Positions 42,754 through 51,723 of a DNA stretch of 58,026 bases are shown here, in pieces; positions within the stretch are counted from its first letter, which is position 1; each line of letters begins with the position of its first letter. The stretch comes from Candidatus Rokuibacteriota bacterium. GTDB lineage: Bacteria > Methylomirabilota > Methylomirabilia > Rokubacteriales > CSP1-6. A program made the translations under genes and the position numbers. The notes beneath the pieces were generated by a model, which saw only the letters and a list, made by a program, of their open reading frames with translations, did no database searches and was not told the origin of the DNA. The stretch lies in the NCBI GenBank assembly GCA_016866775.1, contig VGLJ01000029.1, positions 1 through 58,026 of the forward strand, written 5' to 3'.

Positions 42754-44567
42754 TCGGGCCCTCCGAGCGCGGGCTTTGCCCGCGCAATCCTAGGGGGAGG
42801 CAGCGACGAACCGGCGTCAGCCGGTGAGGAGCGTCGGAAGGGGGACGAAGTCCCCCTCCGAGTGAAGCGTTGCTCCGCGAACCGGAACAGGAACACGAGC
42901 GCGAGCATGACGAGCGCGATCACGCTCACCTGCCCCGCCTTGCCTTCGGTCCACAACCGCATGATCACCACCGAGAGCACCTCGTTGCCGACGCTGTAGA
43001 GCAGGATCGACGCGGAGAGCTCGCGGAGGATGATGAAGAAGATCAGGATCCAGCCGACGGCGAACGCCGGCCACGCGAGCGCCAGCAGGATGCGCCGGAA
43101 CGTCGTCCACCACGGAGCGCCGTGCACCCGCGAGCACTCCTCGAGGTCGTGCGCGAGCTGCGCGAACGCGCCCGCCATCGTGCGCACGGCCAGCGGCGTG
43201 CCGAGCGTGACGTACGCCACGCCGAGCGCCCACAGCGTGCCGTAGAGCTGCACCGGCCCGGGCATCAGCGCGTACGCCCACAGGAACCCGATGCCGAGCA
43301 CCATGCCCGGCATCATCCACGGCAGCCACGCGAGCACCTCGAGCGCGCGCCGGATGCCGAAGCGGGTGCGCACGAGCACGTACGCGATCAGCCCGCCGAG
43401 CATCATCGTCGCGGTCGCGCCGAGCACCCCGAGCAGCAGCGTGTTGGCGAGGGCGCGCCACACGAGCCGGTTGTTCCACACGGTGAAGTAGTGGTCGGTC
43501 GTCACCATGCTCCAGCGGTAGAAGCCGAAGAACTTGAAGAACGAGCTCACGATGAGCTGGCCGACCGGCAGGACCACGGTGACGACGAAGAACAACACGC
43601 AGAACGCGAACGTCGCCCAGCGCCAGCGGCCGAGCCGCGCCACGCGCGGCGTGTAGCCCTTGCCCGTCACGGTGAAGAAGCTCCGCCCGCCGAGGAGGCG
43701 CCACTGCCACGCGACGAGCAGGAACATGAGCACCATGATCCCGAGCGCGAGCGCCGTCGCCTGCTGGTAGTCCGGCCGGTTCGTGTGGTGGATGAGGTGA
43801 TAGATCTCGGTGGTGATCACCTCGATGCCCACGGGCGAGCCGAAGATCAGCGCGGACTCGAAGCTCTCCACGCCGCGGATGAACGACAGCAGGAACGCGC
43901 TCGTCGTCACCGGCAGCATGAGCCCGAGCGTGACGCGGCGGAACGTCGTGAAGGCGGTCGCGCCCGAGGTCCGGCTCGACTCCTCGAGCGCCGGGTCCAT
44001 CGACTTGAACGCGCCGACCATGAGGAGGAACAGGAACGGCGTGGAGTACTGCATCATGTGCCACACCACGCCGCCGTAGGAGTAGATGTTGACGAGCGGC
44101 TCCCGGCTGCCCGTCAGCCCCGTCCACGCGAGGTTGATCACGCCGCCCTTCGGCGTCGCCAGCATGCCCCACGCCATCGCGGTGAGGATCGGCGGGATGT
44201 AGAACGGCAGCGTGACGAGCACCTCCAGCGTCTCGCGATACGGCGTGTCGGTGCGCGCGACGATCCACGCGAGGAACAGCGCGAGCACCATCGCGAGGCC
44301 GGTCTTCACGAGCGAGAGCCCGATGGTGTTGAGGAGCACCACGGCGTTGGTCCGCGTGAGCATCGCGCGGTAGCCGTCGAGGTTGAACGTGCCCGCCTCG
44401 CCCGGCGGCGTGGTGTGCAGGCTCCCGTAGACGAGCATCGCCAGCGGATACGCGGTCAGGAACAGGAGGAGCGCGACCAAGGCGCCCAGCGCGACGTTGC
44501 GCGCGAGCCGGCCGCTCGCGAGGCCGCGTGCCGTCTCGACCCGCGTGCCGACGGTGATCGAGCTCAT
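42747..44567 (-). CDS. ABC transporter permease with two fused permease domains
   Basis: The 606-residue protein has about 12 membrane segments and two BPD permease domains. Their EAA loops read LEESSRTSGATAFTTFRRV (first half) and LEECSRVHGAPWWTTFRRI (second half), so one chain replaces two subunits as in FbpB/CysTW-like transporters. Residues after FAEQRFT form a 37-residue tail (GTSSPFRRSSPADAGSSLPPPRIARAKPALGGPEC) encoded entirely by palindromic DNA (42767-42861). ATG 44567 overlaps the amidase stop by 4 nt, so transport and amide hydrolysis are coupled. Confidence 0.9.
   Translation of the reverse strand: MSSITVGTRVETARGLASGRLARNVALGALVALLLFLTAYPLAMLVYGSLHTTPPGEAGTFNLDGYRAMLTRTNAVVLLNTIGLSLVKTGLAMVLALFLAWIVARTDTPYRETLEVLVTLPFYIPPILTAMAWGMLATPKGGVINLAWTGLTGSREPLVNIYSYGGVVWHMMQYSTPFLFLLMVGAFKSMDPALEESSRTSGATAFTTFRRVTLGLMLPVTTSAFLLSFIRGVESFESALIFGSPVGIEVITTEIYHLIHHTNRPDYQQATALALGIMVLMFLLVAWQWRLLGGRSFFTVTGKGYTPRVARLGRWRWATFAFCVLFFVVTVVLPVGQLIVSSFFKFFGFYRWSMVTTDHYFTVWNNRLVWRALANTLLLGVLGATATMMLGGLIAYVLVRTRFGIRRALEVLAWLPWMMPGMVLGIGFLWAYALMPGPVQLYGTLWALGVAYVTLGTPLAVRTMAGAFAQLAHDLEECSRVHGAPWWTTFRRILLALAWPAFAVGWILIFFIILRELSASILLYSVGNEVLSVVIMRLWTEGKAGQVSVIALVMLALVFLFRFAEQRFTRRGTSSPFRRSSPADAGSSLPPPRIARAKPALGGPEC
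42767..42861. repeat. Cluster of three stem-loops within the permease 3' end
   Basis: Three palindromes follow one another. GCGCGGGC-TTT-GCCCGCGC lies at 42767-42785. ACCGGC-GTCA-GCCGGT lies at 42810-42825. The arms TCGGAAGGGGGAC and GTCCCCCTCCGA (one bulged base), around a GAA loop, lie at 42834-42861. The permease frame stays open through all three. They resemble palindromic intergenic units that have been captured by the coding sequence; no T-tract marks a terminator. Confidence 0.75.
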
Positions 44568-46081
44568 GAGTCGAGCGTGGTGAGGAAGCGTGGCGTCCGG
44601 CGCGCCTGCGTCGCCTGCTCGAACGCGTGGGCGAAGCCGATCAGGCGCGGCTCGCTCCACGCGCGCCCCATGAACGTGATCCCGAGCGGCAGCCCGCGCA
44701 CCTCACCCGCCGGCACGCTGATCAGCGGATACCCGGCGAGCGCGGCGCTCTTCGCGCTGCTGCCGCGGCTCGAGTCGCCGTTCACCAGGTCGATCGGCCA
44801 CGGCGGCGTCGACGTCGGCGCCACCATCGCGTCGAGACGGTACTCCTCGAATGCCGCGTCGAACGGGTCGCGCCCGAGCCGGCGGCACGCCGCGAGCGCG
44901 TCGAGATATTCGGGCTCGGTCAGCGGGCCCTTCGCCTGCGCGCGCTCCAGCCACTGCTGGCCGAAGAACGGCAGGTTCTCGCTCGCGTGGCGCGTGTTGA
45001 ACGCGATGACGTCCTGGAGCGTCTTCACGACGCCGCCGGGCGCGACGTCGGCGAGGTACGCGTTCACCCCCGCTTTGAGCTCGTAGCAGAAGACGATGCG
45101 CTCCGGCGCGGTGAGCGCCTCCCGATCGAAATGCGCGATCGCGACCGGATCGACGATCTCCGCGCCGAGCGAGTGCAAGATCGCGATCGCCGCGTCGGCC
45201 GCGGCATCGGCGCTCGCGCTGTAGCCGAAGTATCCGTGGCGCGGCACCCCGACGCGCGCGCCGCGGAGCGCGTCACGGTCGAGGAAGCGCGTGTAGTCGG
45301 CGTGCGCCTTGCCCGCGCTCGCCGCCGTCGCGGGATCGCGCGGGTCCACGCCGGTGATCGCGCCGAGGAGCGCCGCGGCGTCGGCGACGGTGCGGCCGAA
45401 CGGGCCGATCGTGTCCTGCGTCGCCGAGATCGGGATGACGCCGGCACGGCTCGTCAGCCCGACGGTCGGCTTGATCCCGACGACACCGTTCGCGGCGGCG
45501 GGCGACATGATCGAGCCGTCGGTCTCGGTGCCCACCGACACCGTGACGAGGCCCGCCGCGACGGCGATCCCGGACCCGGAGCTCGAGCCGCCCGGCGTGC
45601 GATCGAGCACGTGCGGGTTGCGCGCCTGCCCGTTGCGCCCGCTCCACCCGCTCGAGCTCGGGTTCGACTTGAAGTTCGCCCACTCGCTCAGCGCGGCCTT
45701 GCCGAGGATGACGGCGCCGGCCTCGCGCAGGCGCTGGGCGACGAAGCTGTCGCGGCGGGGCCGCGCGCCGACGAGCGCGAGGGCGCCGGCCGTGGTCTCC
45801 ATCCTGTCCGCCGTCGCGATGTTGTCCTTGAGCAGGACCGGGATGCCGTGAAGGTGGCCGCGCGGTCCCGTCGCGCGCCGCTCCTCGTCGAGCGCCCGCG
45901 CGATCGCGAGCGCGTCCGGATTCACCTCCTGCACCGACCGCAGCGCGGGACCGCTGCGGTCGATCGCCTGGATGCGCCGGACGTAGTGGTCGACGAGTGC
46001 CTCAGCGCTGAGGCGGCCCGCCTGCATCGCGGCCTGCAGCGTCGCGACGGTCGCGTCGTCGAGCGCAAACGGCGTGGCCAT
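44564..46081 (-). CDS. Amidase signature-family hydrolase
   Basis: The 505-residue enzyme has the amidase signature Ser-cisSer-Lys elements: the lysine in GIPVLLKDNIAT, and TPGGSSSGSGIAVAAGLVTVSVGTETDGSIMSPAAANGVVGIKPT with the two serines. It also has VIPISATQDTIGPFGRTVADAA. It hydrolyses amides, possibly releasing acids or ammonia for growth. Its stop overlaps the ABC permease ATG. A minus-strand TATGAT (46090-46095) lies 8 nt before the ATG, so the operon amidase - permease - binding protein - ATPase is likely transcribed from there. The substrate is probably an amide imported by the ABC system. Confidence 0.93.
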   Translation of the reverse strand: MATPFALDDATVATLQAAMQAGRLSAEALVDHYVRRIQAIDRSGPALRSVQEVNPDALAIARALDEERRATGPRGHLHGIPVLLKDNIATADRMETTAGALALVGARPRRDSFVAQRLREAGAVILGKAALSEWANFKSNPSSSGWSGRNGQARNPHVLDRTPGGSSSGSGIAVAAGLVTVSVGTETDGSIMSPAAANGVVGIKPTVGLTSRAGVIPISATQDTIGPFGRTVADAAALLGAITGVDPRDPATAASAGKAHADYTRFLDRDALRGARVGVPRHGYFGYSASADAAADAAIAILHSLGAEIVDPVAIAHFDREALTAPERIVFCYELKAGVNAYLADVAPGGVVKTLQDVIAFNTRHASENLPFFGQQWLERAQAKGPLTEPEYLDALAACRRLGRDPFDAAFEEYRLDAMVAPTSTPPWPIDLVNGDSSRGSSAKSAALAGYPLISVPAGEVRGLPLGITFMGRAWSEPRLIGFAHAFEQATQARRTPRFLTTLDS

Positions 46082-46089
46082 GGGTCGCG

Positions 46090-46106
46090 ATCATACGCGG
46101 TATCCT
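46090..46106. promoter_or_regulatory. Overlapping divergent -10 elements for amidase and antiporter genes
   Basis: The 31-nt gap holds a minus-strand TATGAT (46090-46095), 8 nt before the amidase ATG, and a plus-strand TATCCT (46101-46106), 6 nt before the antiporter ATG. No Shine-Dalgarno site fits either gene. Transcripts would have no or nearly no leader. Confidence 0.5.
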
Positions 46107-46112
46107 TCCTCC

Positions 46113-48083
46113 ATGTCCGCCGACCCCTTGCTGTTCCGCGACCTGAGCTTCGTGCTCGTCGCCGCGGTGCTCGGCGGGCTCGCGGCGCGGTTCGCGCGCC
46201 AGCCGCTCGTCGTCGGCTTCGTCGTCGGTGGCATAATCATCGGCCCCTTCACGCCGGGCCCGTCGATCTCGGACGTCCACGTCCTCGATCGGTTCGCCGA
46301 GGTCGGCGTCGTGCTCCTCATGTTCTCCATCGGGATCGAGTTCTCGCTGAAAGATCTGCTCCGGATGAAGGGGGTCGCGCTGATCGGCGGGCCGCTCGGC
46401 ATCCTGCTCACCGTCGCGATGGGGATGGGTGTCGGCGCCGCGCTCGGGTGGCCGCCGCTCCAGGGGGCCGTCATCGGCATCGTCATCTCGGTCGCGAGCA
46501 CGATGGTGCTCGTCCAGCTCCTGATGGATCGCGGCGAGCTCCACACGACGCACGGGCGCATCATGGTCGGCATCGCGTTGGTCGAAGACATCGCCGTCGT
46601 CGTGATGACGGTGCTGCTGCCTGCCCTCGGTGCCCTCGAGCCGGGACGGCTCGTCGCGGTCGGCCGGGCGTTGCTGACCGCCATGGCGATCCTCGTTCCG
46701 TTCTTCTATCTCGCGGCGAAGGTCGCCCCGCGCGCGATGGGACGGATCGCGGCCACGCAGCGCGACGAGCTGTTCCTGCTGGTCGCGCTCGTCATCGGCG
46801 CCGGCACGGCGGCCGTGACCCAGGCCGCAGGTCTGACGCCTGCGCTCGGCGCGTTCCTCGGCGGGCTCCTCATCAGTGGCTCCGACTACGCGCACGAGAC
46901 GCTCGCGCGACTCCTGCCGTTTCGCGATGTGTTCGTCGCCCTCTTCTTCGTCACGGTCGGTGCGCTGATCGAGCCCGTCAGTGTCCTCGGCAACGTGCCG
47001 CTCCTGGCGCTCCTCGTGGCGCTCATCCTCGTCGGCAAGCTCGTGATCCGGACCGCGATCGTGTGGCTCTTCCAGTATCCGCTCCGCACCGCGCTGCTCG
47101 CGGGCCTCGGATTCACGCAGACCGGCGAGTTCTCCTTCGTGCTGGTCCACGTGGCACGCGAGGCCGGGCACGTCGGCCCCGACGTCTACCACGCCGTCCT
47201 CAGCGCTTCGCTCATCACGGTGCTCGTCAATGCGGCGCTCGTGCGCCTCGTCCCGGACTGGCTCGCCTCCGCCCGGCTCCGTCACGGCTTGACGCACGTG
47301 CCGCCGGAGACGCCGCCGCTGCGTGTGCTGGTGTGCGGCTTCGGCCGCGTCGGCAGCGCGATCGGCGAAGCGCTCGAAACGTTCGGCATCCCGTTCGTCG
47401 TGATCGAGCGCGATCCCGACCTCATCAGGGATCTGCGCGCGCGCCGCATCCCCGCCTTGTTCGGCGACGGCGGCAATCGGACCGTGCTGCAGCATGCCGG
47501 CGCGGCGACGGCCACGCTCGTCATCGTCGCGCTGCCGGAGATCCGGCCCGCGGAGCGCGCCGTGCGCTCGGTGCGCGCGATGAATCCGGACGTGCCGCTG
47601 CTGGCCCGCGCCCACCGCCGCCTCGAAGCCGAGAGCTTGCGCGAGCTCGGCGCCACGGAAGTCATTCAGCCCGAGGTCGAGGCGTCGGCCACGCTGATCC
47701 GCCACGCGCTCGCGATCCTCGGGCTGCCGAAGGAGCGGGCGATCGCGTACCTCGAACGTTTCCGCGGCGCGATGCTCACGGGTCGCGCCGATGACGTCGC
47801 CGGGCCCTCCCAGCTCCCGCACGTCGACGAGATCACGCTCGACGGCGACGCGCTCGCCGGTCAGTCGCTGCGCGACGCGAAGATCCGTGAACGGTTCGGC
47901 GTCACGGTGGTGGCCATCGCCCGTGAGAACCTCATCGTCTTCAATCCGGCGCCCGAGACGATCCTGCATACGGGCGACGTCGTGCGCGTCTTCGGCCTCA
48001 GCCCCCAGATCGCCGCGTTCGCCGTGAGCGCGCGGGGAGGACGCGATCGCGCGCGCCTTGACGGTGACTGGATGCACTCGTAA
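46113..48083 (+). CDS. CPA2-type K+/H+ or cation:proton antiporter with TrkA-N and TrkA-C domains (Kef/YbaL-like)
   Basis: The 656-residue protein has about 12 membrane segments with the CPA2 elements PLVVGFVVGGIIIGP, FAEVGVVLLMFSIGIEFS, ASTMVLVQLLMDRGEL and LTPALGAFLGGLLISGSDY. A TrkA-N Rossmann domain follows (VLVCGFGRVGSAIGEALETFGIPFVVIERD, then FGDGGNRTVLQHAG). A TrkA-C domain follows with DEITLDGDALAGQSLRDAKIRERFGVTVVAI. It exports K+ or Na+ in exchange for protons and is gated by NAD(H) or glutathione adducts bound to the TrkA part. ATG 46113 is preferred over an upstream ATG at 46074 that overlaps the amidase start. Confidence 0.92.
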   Translation: MSADPLLFRDLSFVLVAAVLGGLAARFARQPLVVGFVVGGIIIGPFTPGPSISDVHVLDRFAEVGVVLLMFSIGIEFSLKDLLRMKGVALIGGPLGILLTVAMGMGVGAALGWPPLQGAVIGIVISVASTMVLVQLLMDRGELHTTHGRIMVGIALVEDIAVVVMTVLLPALGALEPGRLVAVGRALLTAMAILVPFFYLAAKVAPRAMGRIAATQRDELFLLVALVIGAGTAAVTQAAGLTPALGAFLGGLLISGSDYAHETLARLLPFRDVFVALFFVTVGALIEPVSVLGNVPLLALLVALILVGKLVIRTAIVWLFQYPLRTALLAGLGFTQTGEFSFVLVHVAREAGHVGPDVYHAVLSASLITVLVNAALVRLVPDWLASARLRHGLTHVPPETPPLRVLVCGFGRVGSAIGEALETFGIPFVVIERDPDLIRDLRARRIPALFGDGGNRTVLQHAGAATATLVIVALPEIRPAERAVRSVRAMNPDVPLLARAHRRLEAESLRELGATEVIQPEVEASATLIRHALAILGLPKERAIAYLERFRGAMLTGRADDVAGPSQLPHVDEITLDGDALAGQSLRDAKIRERFGVTVVAIARENLIVFNPAPETILHTGDVVRVFGLSPQIAAFAVSARGGRDRARLDGDWMHS

Positions 48084-48086
48084 GGT
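48058..48086 (+). promoter_or_regulatory. Sigma70-like promoter inside the antiporter 3' end
   Basis: TTGACG (48058-48063) and TAAGGT (48081-48086) are separated by 17 nt, and the ATG of the next gene follows 7 nt later. This supplies the amidohydrolase with its own leaderless-type promoter, independent of the antiporter gene it follows by 10 nt. Confidence 0.6.
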
Positions 48087-48093
48087 GCGAGGC

Positions 48094-48933
48094 ATGCACA
48101 TCGTCGATTCGCAAGTGCACATCTGGGGCGCAGACACGCCGGATCGTCCGTGGCCGCCGGGCCGTACGAACCAGGCGCAGAAGCCCTATCCGATCGACAA
48201 GGAAGCGCTCCTCTTCCAGATGGATCTCGCGGGCGTGAGCCGTGTGGTGATCGTGCCGCCGTCGTGGGAGGGCGATCGCAACGACCTCGCGCTCGACGCC
48301 GCGCGCACGTTTCCCGATCGCTTCGCGGTGATGGGTCGGGTCCCGCTCGAGCGGCCGGAGAGCCGCGGGCTCGTCGCGGGGTGGAAGCGGCAGCCGGGCA
48401 TGCTCGGCATGCGCTTCACGTTCCACACGGATCTCATGCGGCCGTGGCTCACCGACGGGACGGCGGACTGGCTCTGGACGGAAGCGGAGAAGCACGGCGT
48501 GCCGCTCATGGTGCTCGTCCCCGGCTCACTCGACGCGCTCGACAGGATCGCCGAGCGTCATCCGGGCGTACGTCTCACGATCGATCACGTCGGGCTGAAT
48601 CGTCTGCAGAAAGGTCCGGACGTCTTCGAGGACTTGCCGAGGGTGTGCGCGCTCGCGAAGCGGCCGAACGTCGCGGTGAAGGCCTCGGGCATGCCGTCGC
48701 TCTCGAGCGAACCGTATCCGTTCCGTGACCTGCACGAGCCGATCAAGCGGCTCGTCGATGCCTACGGTCCCAAGCGCGTCTTCTGGGGCACGGACCTCAC
48801 GCGGATGCCGTGCACGTACTACGAGTGCATCCACCTCTTCACGGATCACTTGCCCTGGCTGAAGGGCGAGGACCTCGAGTGGGTGATGGGCCGCGGCGTC
48901 TCGGACTGGCTCGGCTGGCCGTTGCCGAAGTAG
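48094..48933 (+). CDS. Amidohydrolase family 2 hydrolase (lactonase-type)
   Basis: The 279-residue protein begins MHIVDSQVHIWG, an HxH-like variant (QVH) of the first strand. It has MDLAGVSRVVIVPPSWEGDRND, PGMLGMRFTFHTD, LTIDHVGLN and VFWGTDLTRMPCTYYE, with the catalytic Asp. This matches short Amidohydro_2 enzymes related to 2-pyrone-4,6-dicarboxylate or 4-sulfomuconolactone hydrolases. It has its own promoter within the antiporter gene end. It is separated from the downstream genes by a sparse stretch. Confidence 0.88.
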   Translation: MHIVDSQVHIWGADTPDRPWPPGRTNQAQKPYPIDKEALLFQMDLAGVSRVVIVPPSWEGDRNDLALDAARTFPDRFAVMGRVPLERPESRGLVAGWKRQPGMLGMRFTFHTDLMRPWLTDGTADWLWTEAEKHGVPLMVLVPGSLDALDRIAERHPGVRLTIDHVGLNRLQKGPDVFEDLPRVCALAKRPNVAVKASGMPSLSSEPYPFRDLHEPIKRLVDAYGPKRVFWGTDLTRMPCTYYECIHLFTDHLPWLKGEDLEWVMGRGVSDWLGWPLPK

Positions 48934-48954
48934 CGTCCTGACGCGGCAGCTGGG

Positions 48955-49137
48955 CTACGAGCGGCGCGACTCGGAACGACGAAGCTCGTCCAGGCGGGAC
49001 TCCATCACTCTGGTGAACTGTTCGCGGACGCCCGGCAGCGTCGTGTACAGGGCGGCGAAGTTGCCGGCGCTCATCTTGTACACGCGGACGGGCGTCACGG
49101 TACGGATTCTTCGGAGCAACCCGCGCATATCAGCCTG
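48955..49137 (-). pseudogene. Possible fragment of a cyclic-nucleotide-binding-domain protein
   Basis: An open minus-strand stretch reads LLRRIRTVTPVRVYKMSAGNFAALYTTLPGVREQFTRVMESRLDELRRSES. It resembles the end of a cNMP-binding domain (xxRTATVRAxTPVRVYxLxxxxFxxLLxxxPxxxxxFxxxMExRL), but the phosphate-binding cassette is missing. Residues before it look unrelated. The whole 48934-49418 stretch otherwise shows no convincing gene, so this is likely a remnant. A poor match cannot be excluded. Confidence 0.4.
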
Positions 49138-49418
49138 ATTCGTCGTCGAAGCCGCTCCATCGTCAGCCGCGCGCCGGCGTCCTCGGGAAATCCCTCCGAC
49201 ATCACCATCGCTCGAGAGATCGCGGACGCCGTCACAAACCACTTGACGGCCGGTCCTTCCATATCAGCTAGCGCGTCGATGGCCCGAGCCTAATCGCCCC
49301 GCACAGATCTGTCAATGAAACGCGATCTCCGGCCATGGGGGTGGCCGCCGGGACACCCTCTTCCACGAGCCGCCGCGCGAGGATTTCGGGTCTCCGGGGC
49401 GGCGGCGCTCCTCCATCG

Positions 49419-50453
49419 TCACCTTGCCGATCGCGCAGCCCACGAAGAGCGTCGGTCCGACGGGCGGATGGGCGGCGGAAGCACCCGGGAGGACACGAGC
49501 CAGCCGGCGGCGGCGGCGAAGACGATCACGCCCGACCACAGGTGTGTGGACCACACGATGCCGTCGCTCGTCGCCGCCGCGAGGAAGTACGCCGCGGTCG
49601 GCAGCGTGGGCACGGCCACGGCGAAGATCCTGAACGCGCGCCGCCGCTCCGGCGACGGGCGGAGCGCGGCGCGCAGGACGTCGAGGCAACACGCTGCCGC
49701 GACGATCGCGGCCACGACTCTCCGCGGATATGCGCCGTGGTAGACGATGAAGCCCATCACGAACGCGTTGAACCCGACGAGGATCGTTCCCCCGCCGTGC
49801 GGTAAGCGTCCGTGGCGCAGGAGGAACAGGAGCGGCGCGGTCAGGATGACCGACGTCAGCAGAAAGCCGGTGATGCCGAGCTCGACCGTGACGCCCATGA
49901 CCGCCTGCCGCGTCCCGAAGAGGTTCGCGATCGGATGCGCGATCTGCGTGAAGAACGTGAGGATCGACACCACGAACGTCAGCGAGAAAAGCATCGGCAG
50001 CTCGTTCCACCACCGCCGCGGCGGGCGCCCGAGCGCCGCGCGCAACGGCCCGGACGTCATGAGCGCGAAGCCGAGCGCGAGCAGCGCGTGCGCCGGGCTC
50101 ATCAGCGCCTCGGTGTCGACCTCGAACCCGAACAAGGTGTGCCAGACCGCATCGAACAGCCCGCCGACGATCCAGCACGCGACGCCGACCAGACAGAGCC
50201 CGTAGCCGTTCGGCATCGCGCGGTGCCACGGCACGCCCTCGCGCCGGACCGTCCAGGCCGCGCGCCCCACGAGGAGCGCGGCGAGCGCGACGTAGCCGGA
50301 ATAGAGGACGGCGTGCCAGGGGGTGAGGAAGGTCTCGTCGACCAAGCCGTGCGTGTGCGCCCATCCGTCGAGGTAGACGCCGCCGGTGAAGAGTGCCCCG
50401 AGCGCCGTGGCCGCCCAGTCGAAGGACGGCCCGCTGTCGTTGGACGAGGGCAT
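49419..50453 (-). CDS. Polytopic membrane protein of unknown function
   Basis: The 344-residue protein has about ten hydrophobic segments, for example TALGALFTGGVYLDGWAHTHG, AVLYSGYVALAALLVGR, YGLCLVGVACWIVGGLFDAVWHTLFGFEV, HALLALGFALMTSGPL and GFLLTSVILTAPLLFLLRHG. Several His residues lie at helix ends (DGWAHTHG, AVWHTLFG, MSPAHALL). That hints at metal or haem binding, but I do not recognise the family. The C-terminus (SSRVLPPPIRPSDRRSSWAARSAR) looks like read-through. It is divergent from the rhodanese gene, 15 nt away. Confidence 0.75.
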   Translation of the reverse strand: MPSSNDSGPSFDWAATALGALFTGGVYLDGWAHTHGLVDETFLTPWHAVLYSGYVALAALLVGRAAWTVRREGVPWHRAMPNGYGLCLVGVACWIVGGLFDAVWHTLFGFEVDTEALMSPAHALLALGFALMTSGPLRAALGRPPRRWWNELPMLFSLTFVVSILTFFTQIAHPIANLFGTRQAVMGVTVELGITGFLLTSVILTAPLLFLLRHGRLPHGGGTILVGFNAFVMGFIVYHGAYPRRVVAAIVAAACCLDVLRAALRPSPERRRAFRIFAVAVPTLPTAAYFLAAATSDGIVWSTHLWSGVIVFAAAAGWLVSSRVLPPPIRPSDRRSSWAARSAR

Positions 50454-50455
50454 GG

Positions 50456-50461
50456 TAAGGT
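50456..50461 (+). promoter_or_regulatory. -10-like TAAGGT of the rhodanese operon
   Basis: TAAGGT lies 7 nt before the rhodanese ATG (50469), the same hexamer and spacing as at 48081. The intervening CCCCCGT gives no ribosome site. It implies a leaderless transcript for the rhodanese-LigB-LigA-SDR operon. Confidence 0.5.
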
Positions 50462-50468
50462 CCCCCGT

Positions 50469-50873
50469 ATGAAGCTCACAAAGGGTTTCCGCCAGATGGT
50501 CGACGAGGCGAAGGCCCGGATCACCACGCTCTCCCTCGAGGAGGCGCGCACGCGCCACGGCCGCGACGACGTCGTGTTCGTGGACCTGCGCGACGTGCGC
50601 GAGCTGGAGCGCGAGGGCGTGATCCCGGGCGCGTTCCACTGCCCGCGCGGGATGCTCGAGTTCTGGCTCGATCCCGAGAGCCCGTACCACAAGACGGTCT
50701 TCGCGGAGGACAAGGACTTCGTGTTCTTCTGCAACGGCGCATGGCGCTCCGCGCTCGCCGCCGACACCGCGCAGCAGATGGGCCTGCCGCGCGTGTTCGA
50801 GATGGACGGCGGGTTCACCGCGTGGAAGAACGCGGGCTATCCGACCGCCCCGCGCGAGAAGAAGAAGGGCTGA
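50469..50873 (+). CDS. Rhodanese-like sulfurtransferase
   Basis: The 134-residue single-domain protein has VVFVDLRDVRELEREGVIPGAFHCPRGMLEFW and the active-site loop FFCNGAWRSA, with the catalytic Cys (residue 92) followed by NGAWR. It ends FEMDGGFTAWKNAGYPTAP. It transfers sulfur from thiosulfate or persulfides in the cytoplasm. It is the first gene of an operon whose next gene starts 4 nt after its stop. Rhodaneses beside aromatic genes are common but their role there is unproven. Confidence 0.9.
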   Translation: MKLTKGFRQMVDEAKARITTLSLEEARTRHGRDDVVFVDLRDVRELEREGVIPGAFHCPRGMLEFWLDPESPYHKTVFAEDKDFVFFCNGAWRSALAADTAQQMGLPRVFEMDGGFTAWKNAGYPTAPREKKKG

Positions 50874-50877
50874 CGCG

Positions 50878-51723
50878 ATGGGCACGATCGTCTTCGCCGG
50901 CGCGATGTCGCACGTGCTCGACCCGGACTACTACGATCGCGCGTGCGGCGCGATCGGGCGGCGGATGATCACCGAGACGATGGCCGAGATCGCGCAGATG
51001 GGCGAGCGGCTGTCGGCGGCGAAGCCCGACGCGCTCATCGTCGTGGCCGACGATCATCTGAACGCGTTCTCGTTCAACTGCGTCCCGGCCATCTGCGTCA
51101 GGATCGGGCGCACGGTCCATCGCATGGTCCAGGACCACGCCGAGGCGTTCGACCAGGTCCTCGACCACATGCCGCCCGCGTATCCCCTGCACGAGAGGCT
51201 CGCCAACGCCGTGCTCGAGCAGGGGCTCGACGCCGGGTTCGACCTGGCGCTCTCGTGGGAAGCGCCCGTCGACCACGCGTTCCTCGCGCCCGTGAACACG
51301 ATGCTCGGCACGCGGCCGATCCCGCCGCTCGTCCCGATCTTCGTGAACGCGTTCGTCGCGCCGCAGCCCACCGCGCGGCGGTGCTTCGCGTTCGGCCAGC
51401 ACGTCGCGCGCGTGGTCGCGCAGAGCCCCTGGAACGTCGGGATCATCGCGACCGGCGGGCTCTCGCACTTCCCCGAGCTGTCGCTGCCGCGCGTCGGCGA
51501 GACGGACGTCGCCTTCGACCGGAAGCTGATCCGCTGCATGGAGACCGGCGAGCACGGCCCGCTGCAGGCGCTCACTGCCGAGGAGCTGCACAAGACCGGC
51601 GGCCACGAGTTCCTCAACTGGATGGTGCTGCTCGGCGCGGTCACGCCGGCGCGCGCGAGCCTGCGCTACTTCGGCGAGCTGCCGAGGATCAACCTCGCGG
51701 CCGTGGAGTGGCAGCTCGCATGA
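50878..51723 (+). CDS. ligB: LigB-type extradiol dioxygenase catalytic (beta) subunit
   Basis: The 281-residue protein has the LigB motifs GTIVFAGAMSHV (first His), VVADDHLNAFSFNCVPAICV, AYPLHERLANAVLEQG and GIIATGGLSHFPE (second His), matching protocatechuate 4,5- or gallate-type dioxygenase beta subunits. It uses Fe(II) to open a dihydroxylated aromatic ring. Its TGA stop overlaps the ATG of the small alpha-subunit-like gene (ATGA), which strongly links them. The start lies 4 nt after the rhodanese stop. Confidence 0.88.
   Translation: MGTIVFAGAMSHVLDPDYYDRACGAIGRRMITETMAEIAQMGERLSAAKPDALIVVADDHLNAFSFNCVPAICVRIGRTVHRMVQDHAEAFDQVLDHMPPAYPLHERLANAVLEQGLDAGFDLALSWEAPVDHAFLAPVNTMLGTRPIPPLVPIFVNAFVAPQPTARRCFAFGQHVARVVAQSPWNVGIIATGGLSHFPELSLPRVGETDVAFDRKLIRCMETGEHGPLQALTAEELHKTGGHEFLNWMVLLGAVTPARASLRYFGELPRINLAAVEWQLA

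Noticed and set aside
42747-42861. The stem-loops at the permease end as rho-independent terminators
   Set aside because: No T-tract follows any of the three stems on either strand, and the downstream binding-protein gene overlaps the permease stop, so termination here would disrupt the operon.
48955-49242. A full 95-residue gene rather than a fragment
   Set aside because: The first 40 residues (DGVRDLSSDGDVGG...) look like random translation; only the last 55 resemble a cNMP-domain end.
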